A stretch of 39,797 bases of DNA from Fidelibacterota bacterium (GTDB lineage: Bacteria; Fidelibacterota; Fidelibacteria; Fidelibacterales; Fidelibacteraceae). The translations under genes and the position numbers were made by a program. The notes under the pieces were generated by a model. That model did not search any database and was not told where the DNA came from. It saw nothing but the letters and a program-made list of their open reading frames with translations. The stretch is from assembly GCA_028716785.1 (NCBI GenBank), contig JAQUPD010000011.1, positions 15,001 to 54,797 of the forward strand, given 5' to 3'. Shown here in pieces: positions 1-8,903 of the stretch (positions are counted from its first letter, which is position 1; every line of letters begins with the position of its first letter).

Positions 1-1258
1 GAGAAACATAAGTGGTTTCTGCAATTTTTAAGTATCTTTCAGGATCGGTAAAAGTGGTGTAAAACGCCTGAATAATCCCTGCAAGTAAAAGATGAATGAA
101 TGCTGACCCATCAGGACTCCGGAACTCTATCGTTTGTCGTACTTCTTTTGTAGAGTATGACTCATTGATGCTTGGATTAATGATGGTGGCTAAATCTTCC
201 CCTTTTGTCCATCCTAGGGGTAACCGAATTAACGCTGAACGATTTAAATCACCCCAGTATATCTGCGTCGGCGCTTCTTGATGTGGAACTAATCGGAAAT
301 AACTTGAGGGTATGGTGTTTCCAAAAGCTGATAATGTGGGTGCATAATCACATAATCCACCAATACACTGAAGAGCTAAAGAAGATAATGAATCTCCAAC
401 CTGGATTTCATTGATCCCATTACGATGGATTTCAAGATGAAAATGCATGCCTGTTCCAGCATTTCCATCAGCAATTTTTGGGGCAAAGGTTACCAAAAGT
501 CCGTGTTTGGATGCAACATTTCGAACTACCCATTTTGCCAAAATCAAGGCATCAGCAGCACGAGTTGCTGGGGCTGGTAAGAGCTCTATTTCATACTGGG
601 CGGCAACCTTTCCCTGAATTTTAGGATTGTTACTGACAACTACAGGAATAAAGCCTACTTCAGAATGACCATACTTTACTAACCCTGTAATATCACTGGC
701 TATTTGTACCATTTCTTGTAAAACATGTTGATAGGGACTAAAAGGTGTTGACGCTTGGTATCCTGATTGAGGAGGAGCGTCATATACTATCTTTTGAGGA
801 TCCCCTAACAGATAGAATTCCAACTCTCCAAAAGCCCATAATTCATACTTCTTTTCCTTTTTGAGCCTTTCCTCTTGCCAATGCAATATATTATCTGGAC
901 AATATAAAGCCCTTGCATAGGTGCTATCCACATAGCGACACATAAAATCCAAACTTTCAGGGTCAAATGGATTTATAAAAGCAGAAGGATAATATGGCAC
1001 AACATAAAGGTCAGATCCTACAGTAGGAACTATTCCCTTGAAAAGACTTGATCCATCAACACGCTCTCCTGAAGCTAATATATGTTCTGTATATGCTTTT
1101 GAATGAAGAGGAATTACTAGGTCTTTTAATTGTCCATCCAATCCTACATAATGAAAGGTAATTCGCTGAATGTCATGTTTCTCAATAAAACGCAGCAAAT
1201 CAGTTCTCTGAATATTTTCAGGAAGAATTTCCATATTTTTACAAATCATATACCTCAT
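1..1258 (-). CDS. glnA: glutamine synthetase, C-terminus cut off by window edge
   Basis: Makes glutamine from glutamate, ammonia and ATP in the cytoplasm. The reverse strand translates without interruption for about 419 codons. It shows the beta-grasp N-domain (RTDLLRFIEKHDIQRITF), the DGSS motif, GELEFYL with a metal-binding Glu, GYQAS.PF, HSEVG, QYEIEL, GTGMHFH, NRSALIRLPLGW and the RSPDGSA segment. These are the usual catalytic-domain motifs of the family in the right order. Family members of this type are about 430-470 residues, so only the last tens of residues are missing beyond position 1. In-frame ATGs lie at 1258, 1249 and 1234. None has a strong Shine-Dalgarno; the 1249 start has GAGG three bases upstream, so the true start is uncertain. 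It follows wzc on the same strand but is separated from it by a terminator, so it is probably its own unit. Confidence 0.88.
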   Translation of the reverse strand, partial: MRYMICKNMEILPENIQRTDLLRFIEKHDIQRITFHYVGLDGQLKDLVIPLHSKAYTEHILASGERVDGSSLFKGIVPTVGSDLYVVPYYPSAFINPFDPESLDFMCRYVDSTYARALYCPDNILHWQEERLKKEKKYELWAFGELEFYLLGDPQKIVYDAPPQSGYQASTPFSPYQHVLQEMVQIASDITGLVKYGHSEVGFIPVVVSNNPKIQGKVAAQYEIELLPAPATRAADALILAKWVVRNVASKHGLLVTFAPKIADGNAGTGMHFHLEIHRNGINEIQVGDSLSSLALQCIGGLCDYAPTLSAFGNTIPSSYFRLVPHQEAPTQIYWGDLNRSALIRLPLGWTKGEDLATIINPSINESYSTKEVRQTIEFRSPDGSAFIHLLLAGIIQAFYTTFTDPERYLKIAETTYVS

Positions 1259-1303
1259 CGCTTCATCTCGGTTTATACTTGTTAGTTTTGAATTGATAAA
1301 AGC

Positions 1304-1329
1304 AAAAAGCCCCGTTTCAGGAGCTTTTT
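1304..1329 (-). terminator. Rho-independent terminator of wzc
   Basis: Read on the minus strand, AAAAAGC pairs with GCTTTTT, extended by GG/CC around a short loop. The hairpin is followed by a T-rich stretch (TTTTTGCTTTT). It lies about 15 bases past the wzc stop codon and before the glutamine synthetase gene, so it probably ends the wzc transcript. Confidence 0.75.
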
Positions 1330-1344
1330 ATAGGATTTTACTAC

Positions 1345-3648
1345 TTATTTATACTGATAATTCATATATCGATAGTAGTAATAATAGCTTCCTGCTTTCA
1401 TATGCTTAGGAGTAATTGCATTAACAACGGCTCCCAACATAGGCAGCTTAATCTGTTGAACAATTGTTTGTACTTGCGCAAGTGCTTCTTTATGCGTTTC
1501 ACCGCTTTTTACAACCACTACCATACCATCACATAATTTTCCTATCAATGAGGCATCTGTAACAGCGATAAGAGGTGGTGAATCAAAAAAGACTTTGTCA
1601 TATTGCTCAGTTAATTGTTGAAAAATATCACGCATTTTTTTCGATCCCAACATTTCAGAGGGATTAGGAGGCAAATTTCCTGAAGGGAGGATATAGAGAT
1701 TTTCAATTTTAGTTTCATGAATACATTCTTCAACGGTATTAGAGCCAGCAATGATGTCTGCCAATCCCGGAACTCTTTTGACATTAAATACTTTGTGAAG
1801 CGTAGGTCGACGCATATCTGCATCAACTAAAAGGGTTTTTTGCTCCAATTGGGCAAAAGCAATGGCTAAATTGGCAACTGTTGTCGTTTTTCCTTCCCCC
1901 GGTCCTGCTGATGTGACGACCACAGACTTTATAGGTTTATCTGCACTTGAAAGTTCTATGTTAGTCCGCATGGAACGATAGGCTTCTGCAATGGGTGATT
2001 TGGGATCAAAATGTGTGATGAGCCGAGATTCCAATTTCGATTCTTCTGATTTCTTACTATTTTTTTCCTGTTTCTTTTTCTTGTTCATTCCATTTATCTC
2101 AGGGATTACAGCAAGGGTTGTAATTCCTTCTTTGTCTAAATCTTCTTTTGATTTTATCGTTGTATCAAGATATTCTTTCAGGTATACAATGGCAATTCCT
2201 AATCCAAGCCCAATTAAAGCACCTAATAAAATATTTAAACTTTTTCTTGGGGAAATGGGCTCAAGGGGAGCAACAGCTTGATCAATGACATAAACATTGC
2301 TAATTTGGCTTGCCTCAGTAATTCGGGATTCTTCATATTTATTTTTCATTAAAATATAAATATTTTCATTTACAAGTCTTTCCCGTTCTAACTGAGTATA
2401 TGTAATGATGACCTGCGGAAGTTGATCCAACTCTGAACTATAATGATCTACTAATTTTTTAAATTCGATAGCTTTGCTCTGGAGTAAAATTTGCTCAATT
2501 TGAAGCCTAATAATGTCTTCAAGCATATTTTGATTTATACTTAAAGGATCATTGGGCCCTGGGATATACCCCCTGTTAATTAAAAACTGAGTTTCTTTAT
2601 TCAGCCGTTCTTTCATTTTTTCCATTTGTAACTTGATTGTTTGAATCTGCGGGGCGTTTTCATCAATTCCTTTGGCGATAGCTTCCACAACAGAAGCCTC
2701 TAATTTGGCAATTTTGGTTTGTAACTCTAAAATAAGAGGATTGGAAGTTTGAATAAATTCATTTAAAAGTTCCTGTTCTTTGGCACTCATTTCCCGGGTA
2801 AGGTATTCCAATTGTTTTTTATTAATTTCGAGCTCAGCAACTGCTTTAAAATATTCTGATTCAAAACTTGCAAGTTGCTCTAAAAGAAATTTGGATGATT
2901 CGTCGATATTTACAATTCCCTCACGTTGTTGAAAAGTACGAAGAGAATCCTCACTGGTTTTTAAACGGAGTTCAACTTGGGCGAGTTGTTCTTCGATAAA
3001 TGATTTTACTTCAGACATAGCGCCTCGTGAACGTTCCAAATCTTGTTTGTAGTATTCATAGACCAAGGTATTTCCTATGAGAGCTGCTTCCTGGGGATCT
3101 TGCGATTTTACTGTGATTTGGATGGTCTGGGTATTTCGTTCAGGGGTTATGGTAATAATTTCTTGTAATTTATAAGCTAAAGCACGAAGCGTGTCTTCTC
3201 TCGTGGCTATCCACTTATCTTCTTCTTTTCCAGCAAAAAGGGTGCTTTTGATCCATTCAAAAAAAGATTCACCTTTTTCATGTTTCCCTTTTCCAAGGAT
3301 ATATAAGGAATCCATAGGGTAATTTTCCATAAGATTTGCAATGGTGTTTTCTGCAAGTCGTCGTGATTTAAGAATTTCTACTTCATTGTTAATTTCCATT
3401 TGTGTATTTCCAATAGGAGTGATAGCCTCAAAAATATCTACAGATCTTTTGCCGGCAGCACCGACTAAAATTTTATTTGATGCTTCATAAATAGGCGTTT
3501 GAGAAAAGGTGTACCAAATGGCAATCACGGTAACAGCAATAAAACAACTTAATATAATCCATTTTCCTTTTAGAAGTGTTTGAAAGACCTCTTTAAGGTT
3601 GATTTCTTCTTCATCAGTATAAGGAAGGTATGTATTATTCTGGTCCAT
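1345..3648 (-). CDS. wzc: Wzc-type polysaccharide copolymerase with tyrosine autokinase (BY-kinase)
   Basis: Inner-membrane regulator of capsule/exopolysaccharide chain length and export. The 767 residues contain an N-terminal Wzz domain with TM1 about 30-47, then a long periplasmic coiled-coil region (about 200-450). TM2 follows at about 471-490, just after the Pro-rich PISPRKS motif. The cytoplasmic P-loop kinase has Walker A (AGPGEGKTT, about 581-589), Walker A' (LLVDADMR, 606-613) and Walker B (KVFFDSPP, about 685-692). The C-terminal tail has eight tyrosines in its last 15 residues, the normal autophosphorylation cluster. Length fits fused Gram-negative Wzc proteins. It lies on the opposite strand and over 10 kb from wza and the kinase-less wzz, and no Wzb phosphatase gene is visible. 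A GGGA-type ribosome binding site precedes the ATG. Confidence 0.93.
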   Translation of the reverse strand: MDQNNTYLPYTDEEEINLKEVFQTLLKGKWIILSCFIAVTVIAIWYTFSQTPIYEASNKILVGAAGKRSVDIFEAITPIGNTQMEINNEVEILKSRRLAENTIANLMENYPMDSLYILGKGKHEKGESFFEWIKSTLFAGKEEDKWIATREDTLRALAYKLQEIITITPERNTQTIQITVKSQDPQEAALIGNTLVYEYYKQDLERSRGAMSEVKSFIEEQLAQVELRLKTSEDSLRTFQQREGIVNIDESSKFLLEQLASFESEYFKAVAELEINKKQLEYLTREMSAKEQELLNEFIQTSNPLILELQTKIAKLEASVVEAIAKGIDENAPQIQTIKLQMEKMKERLNKETQFLINRGYIPGPNDPLSINQNMLEDIIRLQIEQILLQSKAIEFKKLVDHYSSELDQLPQVIITYTQLERERLVNENIYILMKNKYEESRITEASQISNVYVIDQAVAPLEPISPRKSLNILLGALIGLGLGIAIVYLKEYLDTTIKSKEDLDKEGITTLAVIPEINGMNKKKKQEKNSKKSEESKLESRLITHFDPKSPIAEAYRSMRTNIELSSADKPIKSVVVTSAGPGEGKTTTVANLAIAFAQLEQKTLLVDADMRRPTLHKVFNVKRVPGLADIIAGSNTVEECIHETKIENLYILPSGNLPPNPSEMLGSKKMRDIFQQLTEQYDKVFFDSPPLIAVTDASLIGKLCDGMVVVVKSGETHKEALAQVQTIVQQIKLPMLGAVVNAITPKHMKAGSYYYYYRYMNYQYK

Positions 3649-3656
3649 GTTTCCCT

Positions 3657-3672
3657 TTCGTATTATTACGAA
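3657..3672. repeat. small inverted repeat upstream of wzc
   Basis: TTCGTA and TACGAA are perfect inverted 6-mers around a TTAT spacer. The repeat lies in the 50-base gap between the UPF0104 gene and wzc, immediately upstream of the wzc ribosome binding site. It could be an operator or a leader hairpin, or chance in AT-rich DNA. No T-run follows it that would make it a terminator. Confidence 0.3.
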
Positions 3673-3698
3673 TTTATCTTATAAAATTACTTATCTTA

Positions 3699-4715
3699 TC
3701 ATGTATTGGAAAGAGTTTTTAATGTTTCAGAATTTTTTGTGACCAACGTAACAGATAAATGCATTTGCAGGTAAAAAATAAGTCCCAAAAGCGTAAGGGC
3801 GATAAAGCCAACCAAATGGACGACCACGGCATAGGTAAAAGCAAAGGACTTATCGATTTTATAAAGCATTAACGTTTGAACAACGGCGATATGGTAAGTC
3901 CCAACATAGCCAGGAATTGAAGGAACACTAATAGCAAAAGATGTTGTTGCAAGTAAAATAGCTGCGGGTAAAAGTCCTAAATCCATATCAAACATTTTAA
4001 AGCCAAACCAAAAAATGGATCCATAGAGTGTCCATAAAACAAGACTTAAAAAAAAGACATAAAATCGGTATTTCATATCAAAGATTACGCACAATCCCTC
4101 ATGTAATTGACCTACAATAATCCAAAAACGGCTGGTTTTGGAATTCATATAGTCTGTGATTCGTTGGCGATATTTATGATAAAAGATAAAGGTCAAAAGA
4201 ATCAAGACAAGAATTAATGCGAGGAAAAATCTTGAATTTCCTGCCCATTCAGGAAGCGGTGTTATAAGTGAAATAGCAAGGAGAAAAAAGAAAAAGCTAA
4301 AGACATCAACGACTCTTTCCAGTAGAATGGTAGAAAAAAGATGGGGGACACTTAATCCTGTGAGACGCGATGTAGCATAAGCGCGAAGTAACTCTCCCAG
4401 GCGGAAAGGAAAGACATTATTACCAAAATAACCAATGGCAACGCCTTTATGAAGTGTATAGATAGATAAACGGCCATGATTTTTTAAAAAAAATGTCCAA
4501 CGATATGCCCGAACCCATAAAGTAAGAATTATGACACCTGTTGCTACGAAGTACCAAGGGAGTGAAATGGTGCTAAATCCTTCGCGGACTGTTTTCCAAT
4601 TCAGTCCTTTAAGAGTATAATAGAGGGCTATACCTGAAATTAGAATTCCTACCAAAAATTGAATTATTCTTTTTTTATGTTGTTGTTTCATGTTTGAAAG
4701 TTTACAAAGAGGCAT
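3699..4715 (-). CDS. UPF0104 / lysylphosphatidylglycerol synthase-like transmembrane protein (flippase-like)
   Basis: Integral membrane protein of 338 residues with about eight hydrophobic segments spread over its length. It resembles the YbhN/UPF0104 family (the membrane half of MprF). Recognisable parts are the GVAIGYFGNNVFPFRLGELL stretch near residue 95, including the PFRLGE motif, and the FAISVPSIPGYVGTYH segment near residue 265, both hallmarks of the family. Family members are thought to move lipids or lipid-linked molecules across the membrane, but no soluble aminoacyl-transferase domain is present here, so the substrate is unknown. It probably shares a transcript with wzc, 50 bases downstream. 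Two starts are possible (4715 and Met9 at 4691); neither has a clear ribosome binding site. Confidence 0.8.
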   Translation of the reverse strand: MPLCKLSNMKQQHKKRIIQFLVGILISGIALYYTLKGLNWKTVREGFSTISLPWYFVATGVIILTLWVRAYRWTFFLKNHGRLSIYTLHKGVAIGYFGNNVFPFRLGELLRAYATSRLTGLSVPHLFSTILLERVVDVFSFFFFLLAISLITPLPEWAGNSRFFLALILVLILLTFIFYHKYRQRITDYMNSKTSRFWIIVGQLHEGLCVIFDMKYRFYVFFLSLVLWTLYGSIFWFGFKMFDMDLGLLPAAILLATTSFAISVPSIPGYVGTYHIAVVQTLMLYKIDKSFAFTYAVVVHLVGFIALTLLGLIFYLQMHLSVTLVTKNSETLKTLSNT

Positions 4716-4771
4716 TCAGGAAAAAAACAGAATATTAGTCAAAAGAGGCTAAAAGAACTATTTTAGCGGAC

Positions 4772-4800
4772 TTGTTTTCTTATTAAAAAGATTTTAGATT
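4772..4800 (+). promoter_or_regulatory. possible promoter of the winged-helix gene
   Basis: TTGTTT (4772-4777), a 17-base spacer and TAGATT (4795-4800) lie 25 bases before the start codon, in the divergent gap between the UPF0104 gene and the winged-helix gene. The match is moderate and comes from reading alone. Confidence 0.35.
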
Positions 4801-4824
4801 AACATAATTTAAAAAGGAGTGTGT

Positions 4825-5022
4825 ATGGAAGTTCAAGTTGGAAATATTGCGGGTAAAGTATGGCAACTTTTACATGAAGAAGGTCCAAAATCTGTCTCAA
4901 CGCTTGTCAAAGAGACAGGTGAAAAGAAAGACTTTGTTCTAATGGCAATAGGTTGGTTACTTCGAGAGGATAAGCTATCCACTGAAGTAAAGGGCAATTG
5001 CACCTTGTTTAGTCTGAAATAA
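4825..5022 (+). CDS. small winged helix-turn-helix protein (DUF2582-like)
   Basis: A 65-residue protein: a short N-terminal strand, then a helical region with a helix-turn-helix pattern (LLHEEGPKSVSTLVKETG), a recognition-helix-like segment (DFVLMAIGWLLRED) and a C-terminal beta wing (KLSTEVKGNCTLFSL). This matches the small stand-alone winged-helix family DUF2582 seen in Bacteroidetes and archaea, whose function is unknown. The ATG at 4825 is chosen over a GTG at 4819 because AAAAAGGAG lies directly upstream, overlapping that GTG. It is transcribed alone: divergent from the UPF0104-wzc unit, and closed by a strong terminator before the cmk-rpsA fusion. A local regulatory role is possible but unproven. 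Confidence 0.8.
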   Translation: MEVQVGNIAGKVWQLLHEEGPKSVSTLVKETGEKKDFVLMAIGWLLREDKLSTEVKGNCTLFSLK

Positions 5023-5051
5023 GTAATTTTATCTAAGAGGCTATTTTTCAT

Positions 5052-5078
5052 GAGCGACTTGTGAGTCGCTCTTTTTTT
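5052..5078 (+). terminator. strong Rho-independent terminator
   Basis: GAGCGACT and AGTCGCTC form a perfect 8-bp stem with a TGTG loop, followed directly by seven Ts. It lies 30 bases after the stop codon of the winged-helix gene and insulates it from the cmk-rpsA fusion. Confidence 0.92.
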
Positions 5079-5149
5079 GATATAGGTTTTTGAAAATACT
5101 TTGATTAAGGGAAGGTAAGTTTTAATTTAGCATTTTGAGTGGAAAAGGT

Positions 5150-7849
5150 ATGATTATTGCTATTGATGGACCAGCGGGATCAGGGAAAACAACAACAGCG
5201 CGGGAAGTGGCTCGGCGTTTAGGTATTGCTTACTTAGATACAGGAGCAATGTATCGAGCGATTGCTCTTGGTGTTTTAGAGGCAGGAATTGATCCTACTG
5301 ATTTTGTTGCTGTTGAGAAAATTTTACCCTCTTTAAGGGTGGATATTAAAGGAGATCATGTTTATCTTAATGGTCGAGATGTAACAGAACGAATTCGCCT
5401 TTCTGATGTTACAGAAGCTGTTAGTCCTGTAAGTGCTATCAAAGCTGTTCGTAAAAAAATGGTTTCACTTCAGCGTGAAATTGGCAAGAAACAAGATTGT
5501 GTGATAGATGGTCGCGATATTGGAACAGTTGTGTTTCCTGATGCTGATTATAAATTTTTTCTAGTTGCAGATAAAAAGGTACGGGCAGAACGTCGTCTCA
5601 AAGAACAATGTGATAAAGGTGAAAATATTTCCTTTGAGGAAGTATTGCGCCAAATAGAGATGCGGGATCGCCTTGATTCCTCCCGGAAAGAATCCCCTTT
5701 AAAAAAAGCAAACGATGCAATAGAAATAGATACCTCAAATCTGACAATCGACCAGCAGGTTCAGAGGATAATTGATAAGGTCGAATTAACCCCTAACAAC
5801 ACGTTAAAGGAGTCTTTCATGACGGAAGAACAAACCGTTGAACAAATGGGAACCTCTAACCCTCAGAGTACCGTGATTGCTGAGGCAGAAAAAAAATCAA
5901 TTACGGATCCCTACAAGATGATTAAAAAAGTCACCCGTGATGAATTGGAAAAAATGGGTGATGAAGAAAAAGAAGAAATTGATGAAGAATTGGAAACACT
6001 TTATAACCGAACGCTGAAAAAATTTAGTGATGATAAACGAGTGATAGGACACGTTATTCGGGTAGGGGATAAAGATGTTGTAGTGGATATCGGTTTTAAG
6101 TCAGAAGGAATTATCCCATTGGAAGAATTTGGCGATAAAATTCCTGAAATTGGCGATGAAATTGAAGTCTATGTGGATAAAATTGAAGATCAGCATGGCC
6201 AATTGGTCTTATCAAAAAAGAAAGCTGATTTTCTTAAATCCTGGGAAGTTTTAAGGCAAAAATATGCTGATAATGAAATTGTCCAGGGTAAGATTATTAA
6301 ACGCATTAAGGGAGGTATGGTAGTGGATTTGGATGGTGTGGAAGCTTTTCTTCCAGGCTCTCAAATTGATGTCCACCCTATTACAGATTTCGATTCCTTT
6401 ATTGGGAAAATGATGGATTTTAAGATCGTAAAGTTGAATGAAGCCCGAAAGAATATTGTCGTAAGTCACAAGGAAATCGAGGAAGAATCCCTGAAGGTAA
6501 AACGCGAAGAACTTTTAAGTCAGATCCAAGTAGGACAAGAAATCAAGGGTCGTGTGAAGAACATTACCGATTTTGGTGTCTTTGTTGATTTAGGCGGTGT
6601 TGATGGGCTGCTTCACATTACAGATATGTCTTGGGGACGCATTAATCATCCCTCTGAAATGGTAAAAGTAGATGATATTATCACTGTTAAGGTGATTGAT
6701 TACGATACAGAAAAACAGCGCGTTTCTCTTGGCTTGAAACAAATGACACCTCATCCCTGGGAAGAAATTGAACAACGGTATCCCATAGGTTCTGTGGTAA
6801 AAGGTCGGGCTGTTTCGATTACCAATTATGGCATTTTTGTCGAACTGGAAAAAGGCGTTGAAGGCTTGATTCATATCAGTGAACTCAGCTGGACACAACA
6901 TATCAAACATCCTTCAGAACTCTATAATTTAAATGATGAAATTGAAGCAAAAGTCTTATCAATTGACACGGAAGAGAAGAAAATTTCTCTTGGTGTTAAA
7001 CAATTACAGCCTGATCCATGGGAAACCATTGAAGAACGGTTCAAGTCGGGAAATCGAGTAAAAGGGATTATCCGAAATCTTACCCAGTATGGCGCTTTTG
7101 TGGAATTAGAAGAAGGAATCGATGGCCTTGTCCATGTTTCTGATCTTTCATGGACACGAAAAATTCATCATCCAAAAGAAATCCTCCAAAAGGGACAAGA
7201 AGTGGAGGTAATTATTCTGGATGTGAATAAAGAAAGCCACAAAATTTCCTTAGGAATTAAACAACTTGAAGAAAATCCCTGGAATGTAATTAGAGAAAAA
7301 TACAAATCTGGGACAATGGTCAAGGGAAAAGTGCTGAAAATTCTGGAAAAAGGTGTAATTGTGGACCTGGGGGATGATATTGAAGGTCTTATCCCCATGG
7401 GTGATTTGAGTAAAAAGGATCGAAAGAATTATACAAAAAAAATCAAAGTTAATGATGAAGTGGAATTGCGTATCGAAAAAGTCGATCAGGAGGAAAAGAA
7501 AATCATTCTTTCCCGGGAAGATCTCGTTATGAATGAAGAAGAAAAGGAAATTGTCAAGGTTATTTCTAATCAAGAAAATGCTACTCAGAAAATTGAAATT
7601 CCTGAAGATATCTTAAATAAGCTTCAACGTGATGAAACCGCTCAAAAGCAAGCTGAAGAAGCCCAGAAAAATGCCCCCCAAAAAAAGGTTGATGTTAAGG
7701 ACAAAGAATCCTCAAAAAAAACAGTAAAAAAGAATGAAGATGCAAAAGCAAAAAAGACAGCATCGACTAAAAGGGAGTCTTCAGAAGAAGAAAAAGATAT
7801 CAAAGCGCAAGATGATGCCGATACTGCAGAAACTCAGGACAAAAAATAA
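5150..7849 (+). CDS. cmk-rpsA: cytidylate kinase - ribosomal protein S1 fusion
   Basis: An 899-residue fusion. Residues 1 to about 215 are cytidylate kinase (CMP/dCMP phosphorylation), with P-loop GPAGSGKT at 7-14, YLDTGAMYR, the IDGRDIG motif and RDRLDSSR. From about residue 224 to the end is ribosomal protein S1, with six S1 RNA-binding domains starting near 299, 378, 465, 550, 637 and 724. An acidic/lysine-rich tail of about 90 residues follows. The two genes are normally separate neighbours; here the frame is open across the junction. At the junction an AGGAG sits properly spaced before an in-frame ATG (5819), so free S1 could also be made. The ATG at 5150 is chosen over an upstream TTG (5135) because cytidylate kinases begin with MIIAIDGPAG. 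A terminator follows the gene. Confidence 0.93.
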   Translation: MIIAIDGPAGSGKTTTAREVARRLGIAYLDTGAMYRAIALGVLEAGIDPTDFVAVEKILPSLRVDIKGDHVYLNGRDVTERIRLSDVTEAVSPVSAIKAVRKKMVSLQREIGKKQDCVIDGRDIGTVVFPDADYKFFLVADKKVRAERRLKEQCDKGENISFEEVLRQIEMRDRLDSSRKESPLKKANDAIEIDTSNLTIDQQVQRIIDKVELTPNNTLKESFMTEEQTVEQMGTSNPQSTVIAEAEKKSITDPYKMIKKVTRDELEKMGDEEKEEIDEELETLYNRTLKKFSDDKRVIGHVIRVGDKDVVVDIGFKSEGIIPLEEFGDKIPEIGDEIEVYVDKIEDQHGQLVLSKKKADFLKSWEVLRQKYADNEIVQGKIIKRIKGGMVVDLDGVEAFLPGSQIDVHPITDFDSFIGKMMDFKIVKLNEARKNIVVSHKEIEEESLKVKREELLSQIQVGQEIKGRVKNITDFGVFVDLGGVDGLLHITDMSWGRINHPSEMVKVDDIITVKVIDYDTEKQRVSLGLKQMTPHPWEEIEQRYPIGSVVKGRAVSITNYGIFVELEKGVEGLIHISELSWTQHIKHPSELYNLNDEIEAKVLSIDTEEKKISLGVKQLQPDPWETIEERFKSGNRVKGIIRNLTQYGAFVELEEGIDGLVHVSDLSWTRKIHHPKEILQKGQEVEVIILDVNKESHKISLGIKQLEENPWNVIREKYKSGTMVKGKVLKILEKGVIVDLGDDIEGLIPMGDLSKKDRKNYTKKIKVNDEVELRIEKVDQEEKKIILSREDLVMNEEEKEIVKVISNQENATQKIEIPEDILNKLQRDETAQKQAEEAQKNAPQKKVDVKDKESSKKTVKKNEDAKAKKTASTKRESSEEEKDIKAQDDADTAETQDKK
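5808..5821 (+). promoter_or_regulatory. internal ribosome binding site and in-frame ATG at the Cmk/S1 junction
   Basis: AAAGGAG is followed by TCTTTC and ATG at 5819-5821. The ATG is in frame with the fusion (codon 224) and starts the residues MTEEQTVEQMG, a plausible native N-terminus of ribosomal protein S1. Translation from here would give a 676-residue S1 without the kinase. Confidence 0.6.
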
Positions 7850-7874
7850 AATATAAACATAATAGAAATTCAGC

Positions 7875-7904
7875 AAAAGGGTGGTTCAATACCACCCTTT
7901 TAAT
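7875..7904 (+). terminator. terminator after the cmk-rpsA fusion
   Basis: AAAAGGGTGGT and ACCACCCTTTT form a perfect 11-bp stem with a five-base loop (TCAAT), ending in TTTTAAT. It lies about 25 bases after the S1 stop codon. The A-run/T-run symmetry would let it work in either direction. Confidence 0.88.
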
Positions 7905-7952
7905 CATTGAGTTATCGTTGGAAAAAATTTGGAAGTCCTGTAAATTCCTTAT

Positions 7953-8903
7953 ATGATGCAAATAGCTGACCAAAAAAAATTAGGAACTTGGCTTATCTCT
8001 TTTTTACTGGCAGTACTTGTTTGGTTTATCATTGTGAACAATAAAGAGTATACGGTGAATATGGAAATCCCGATTATTGTCTATGAACCTCGGGAAGATA
8101 AAATTTTAAAAAAAGAGATTCCTAAAACAGCGATTGTACGTTTTAAGGGCAAGGGACGAGCCTTTTTAGCATCAAAATTATTTAAAGAACCTGCTTTAAT
8201 TTTAGATGTGGCGAATATCCAAGAAGAGTATCATATATCGCTCAATGAATATTACAAAAAATATCCTAATCGGGTAGATTATTCTCAGGATGAGATGGAA
8301 TTTATAGAAGTTATTTATCCTGATACCTTTACCATTTATATTGATGACAAAATATCACGCACTCTACCTATCCAGCTAAATTATTCAGCAAAGCCTGCTC
8401 AGGGATATCTTTTTGCAGGGGATCCAATTGTTTCTCCTGATTATGTCACGTTATCGGGGCCAAAATCTCTGCTTCAATCGATAACGGGTGTAAATACTGA
8501 ACTTCTAAATTTGGGAAATATTGACAAGGAAATGGTTGTTAATGTAAAACTAATTAATCCTTATCCTGAGTTAATTTCATTAAGTCAAAATATAGTTCAA
8601 GTGACGTTTAAGGTTGAAAGTATTGGTGAGCGCACATTTACTCAAATACCTGTCCAAGTGATAAATGCCCCTGATAATATTACCGTGAACATTATACCTT
8701 CTCATGTTAGTTTAACTATCATTGGCAGCAATAATTATATTCAATCCTTAAGCAGTGATAGTATTCAAGTAATTTTTAACTATTCCGAACAATGGATTCC
8801 TGCAAAGATTTATTATCAACCAGAAGTAAAAGTCCCTAAGAAGGTTATAAGTTGGAAAAATTTAAAACCCTCCCGAGTTGAGGTGGCTATTGTTAGAAAA
8901 TAA
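7953..8903 (+). CDS. YbbR-domain membrane-anchored protein (CdaR-like)
   Basis: A 316-residue protein with one N-terminal membrane segment (about 12-28, LISFLLAVLVWFIIV). It is followed by the hallmark NNKEYTVNMEIPI and a series of YbbR-type beta repeats that would lie outside the cytoplasm (for example SRTLPIQLNYSAKPAQGY and GERTFTQIPVQV). In Firmicutes, YbbR/CdaR binds and regulates the di-AMP cyclase CdaA; no cyclase gene is visible here, so a role in di-AMP control is only an analogy. Two adjacent ATGs (7953 and 7956) are possible and the ribosome binding site is weak. The gene's 3' end overlaps the start of tsaD, so the two are translated from one message. Confidence 0.82.
   Translation: MMQIADQKKLGTWLISFLLAVLVWFIIVNNKEYTVNMEIPIIVYEPREDKILKKEIPKTAIVRFKGKGRAFLASKLFKEPALILDVANIQEEYHISLNEYYKKYPNRVDYSQDEMEFIEVIYPDTFTIYIDDKISRTLPIQLNYSAKPAQGYLFAGDPIVSPDYVTLSGPKSLLQSITGVNTELLNLGNIDKEMVVNVKLINPYPELISLSQNIVQVTFKVESIGERTFTQIPVQVINAPDNITVNIIPSHVSLTIIGSNNYIQSLSSDSIQVIFNYSEQWIPAKIYYQPEVKVPKKVISWKNLKPSRVEVAIVRK

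Noticed and set aside
96-414. Two small plus-strand open frames near the left edge
   Set aside because: They lie antisense to the glutamine synthetase reading frame, which is continuous and shows all family motifs.
4819-5022. GTG start for the winged-helix gene
   Set aside because: The GTG overlaps the AAAAAGGAG ribosome binding site; the ATG at 4825 is properly placed after it.
5135-5150. TTG start for the cytidylate kinase fusion
   Set aside because: Cytidylate kinases begin with the MIIAIDGP segment, which starts at the ATG at 5150.
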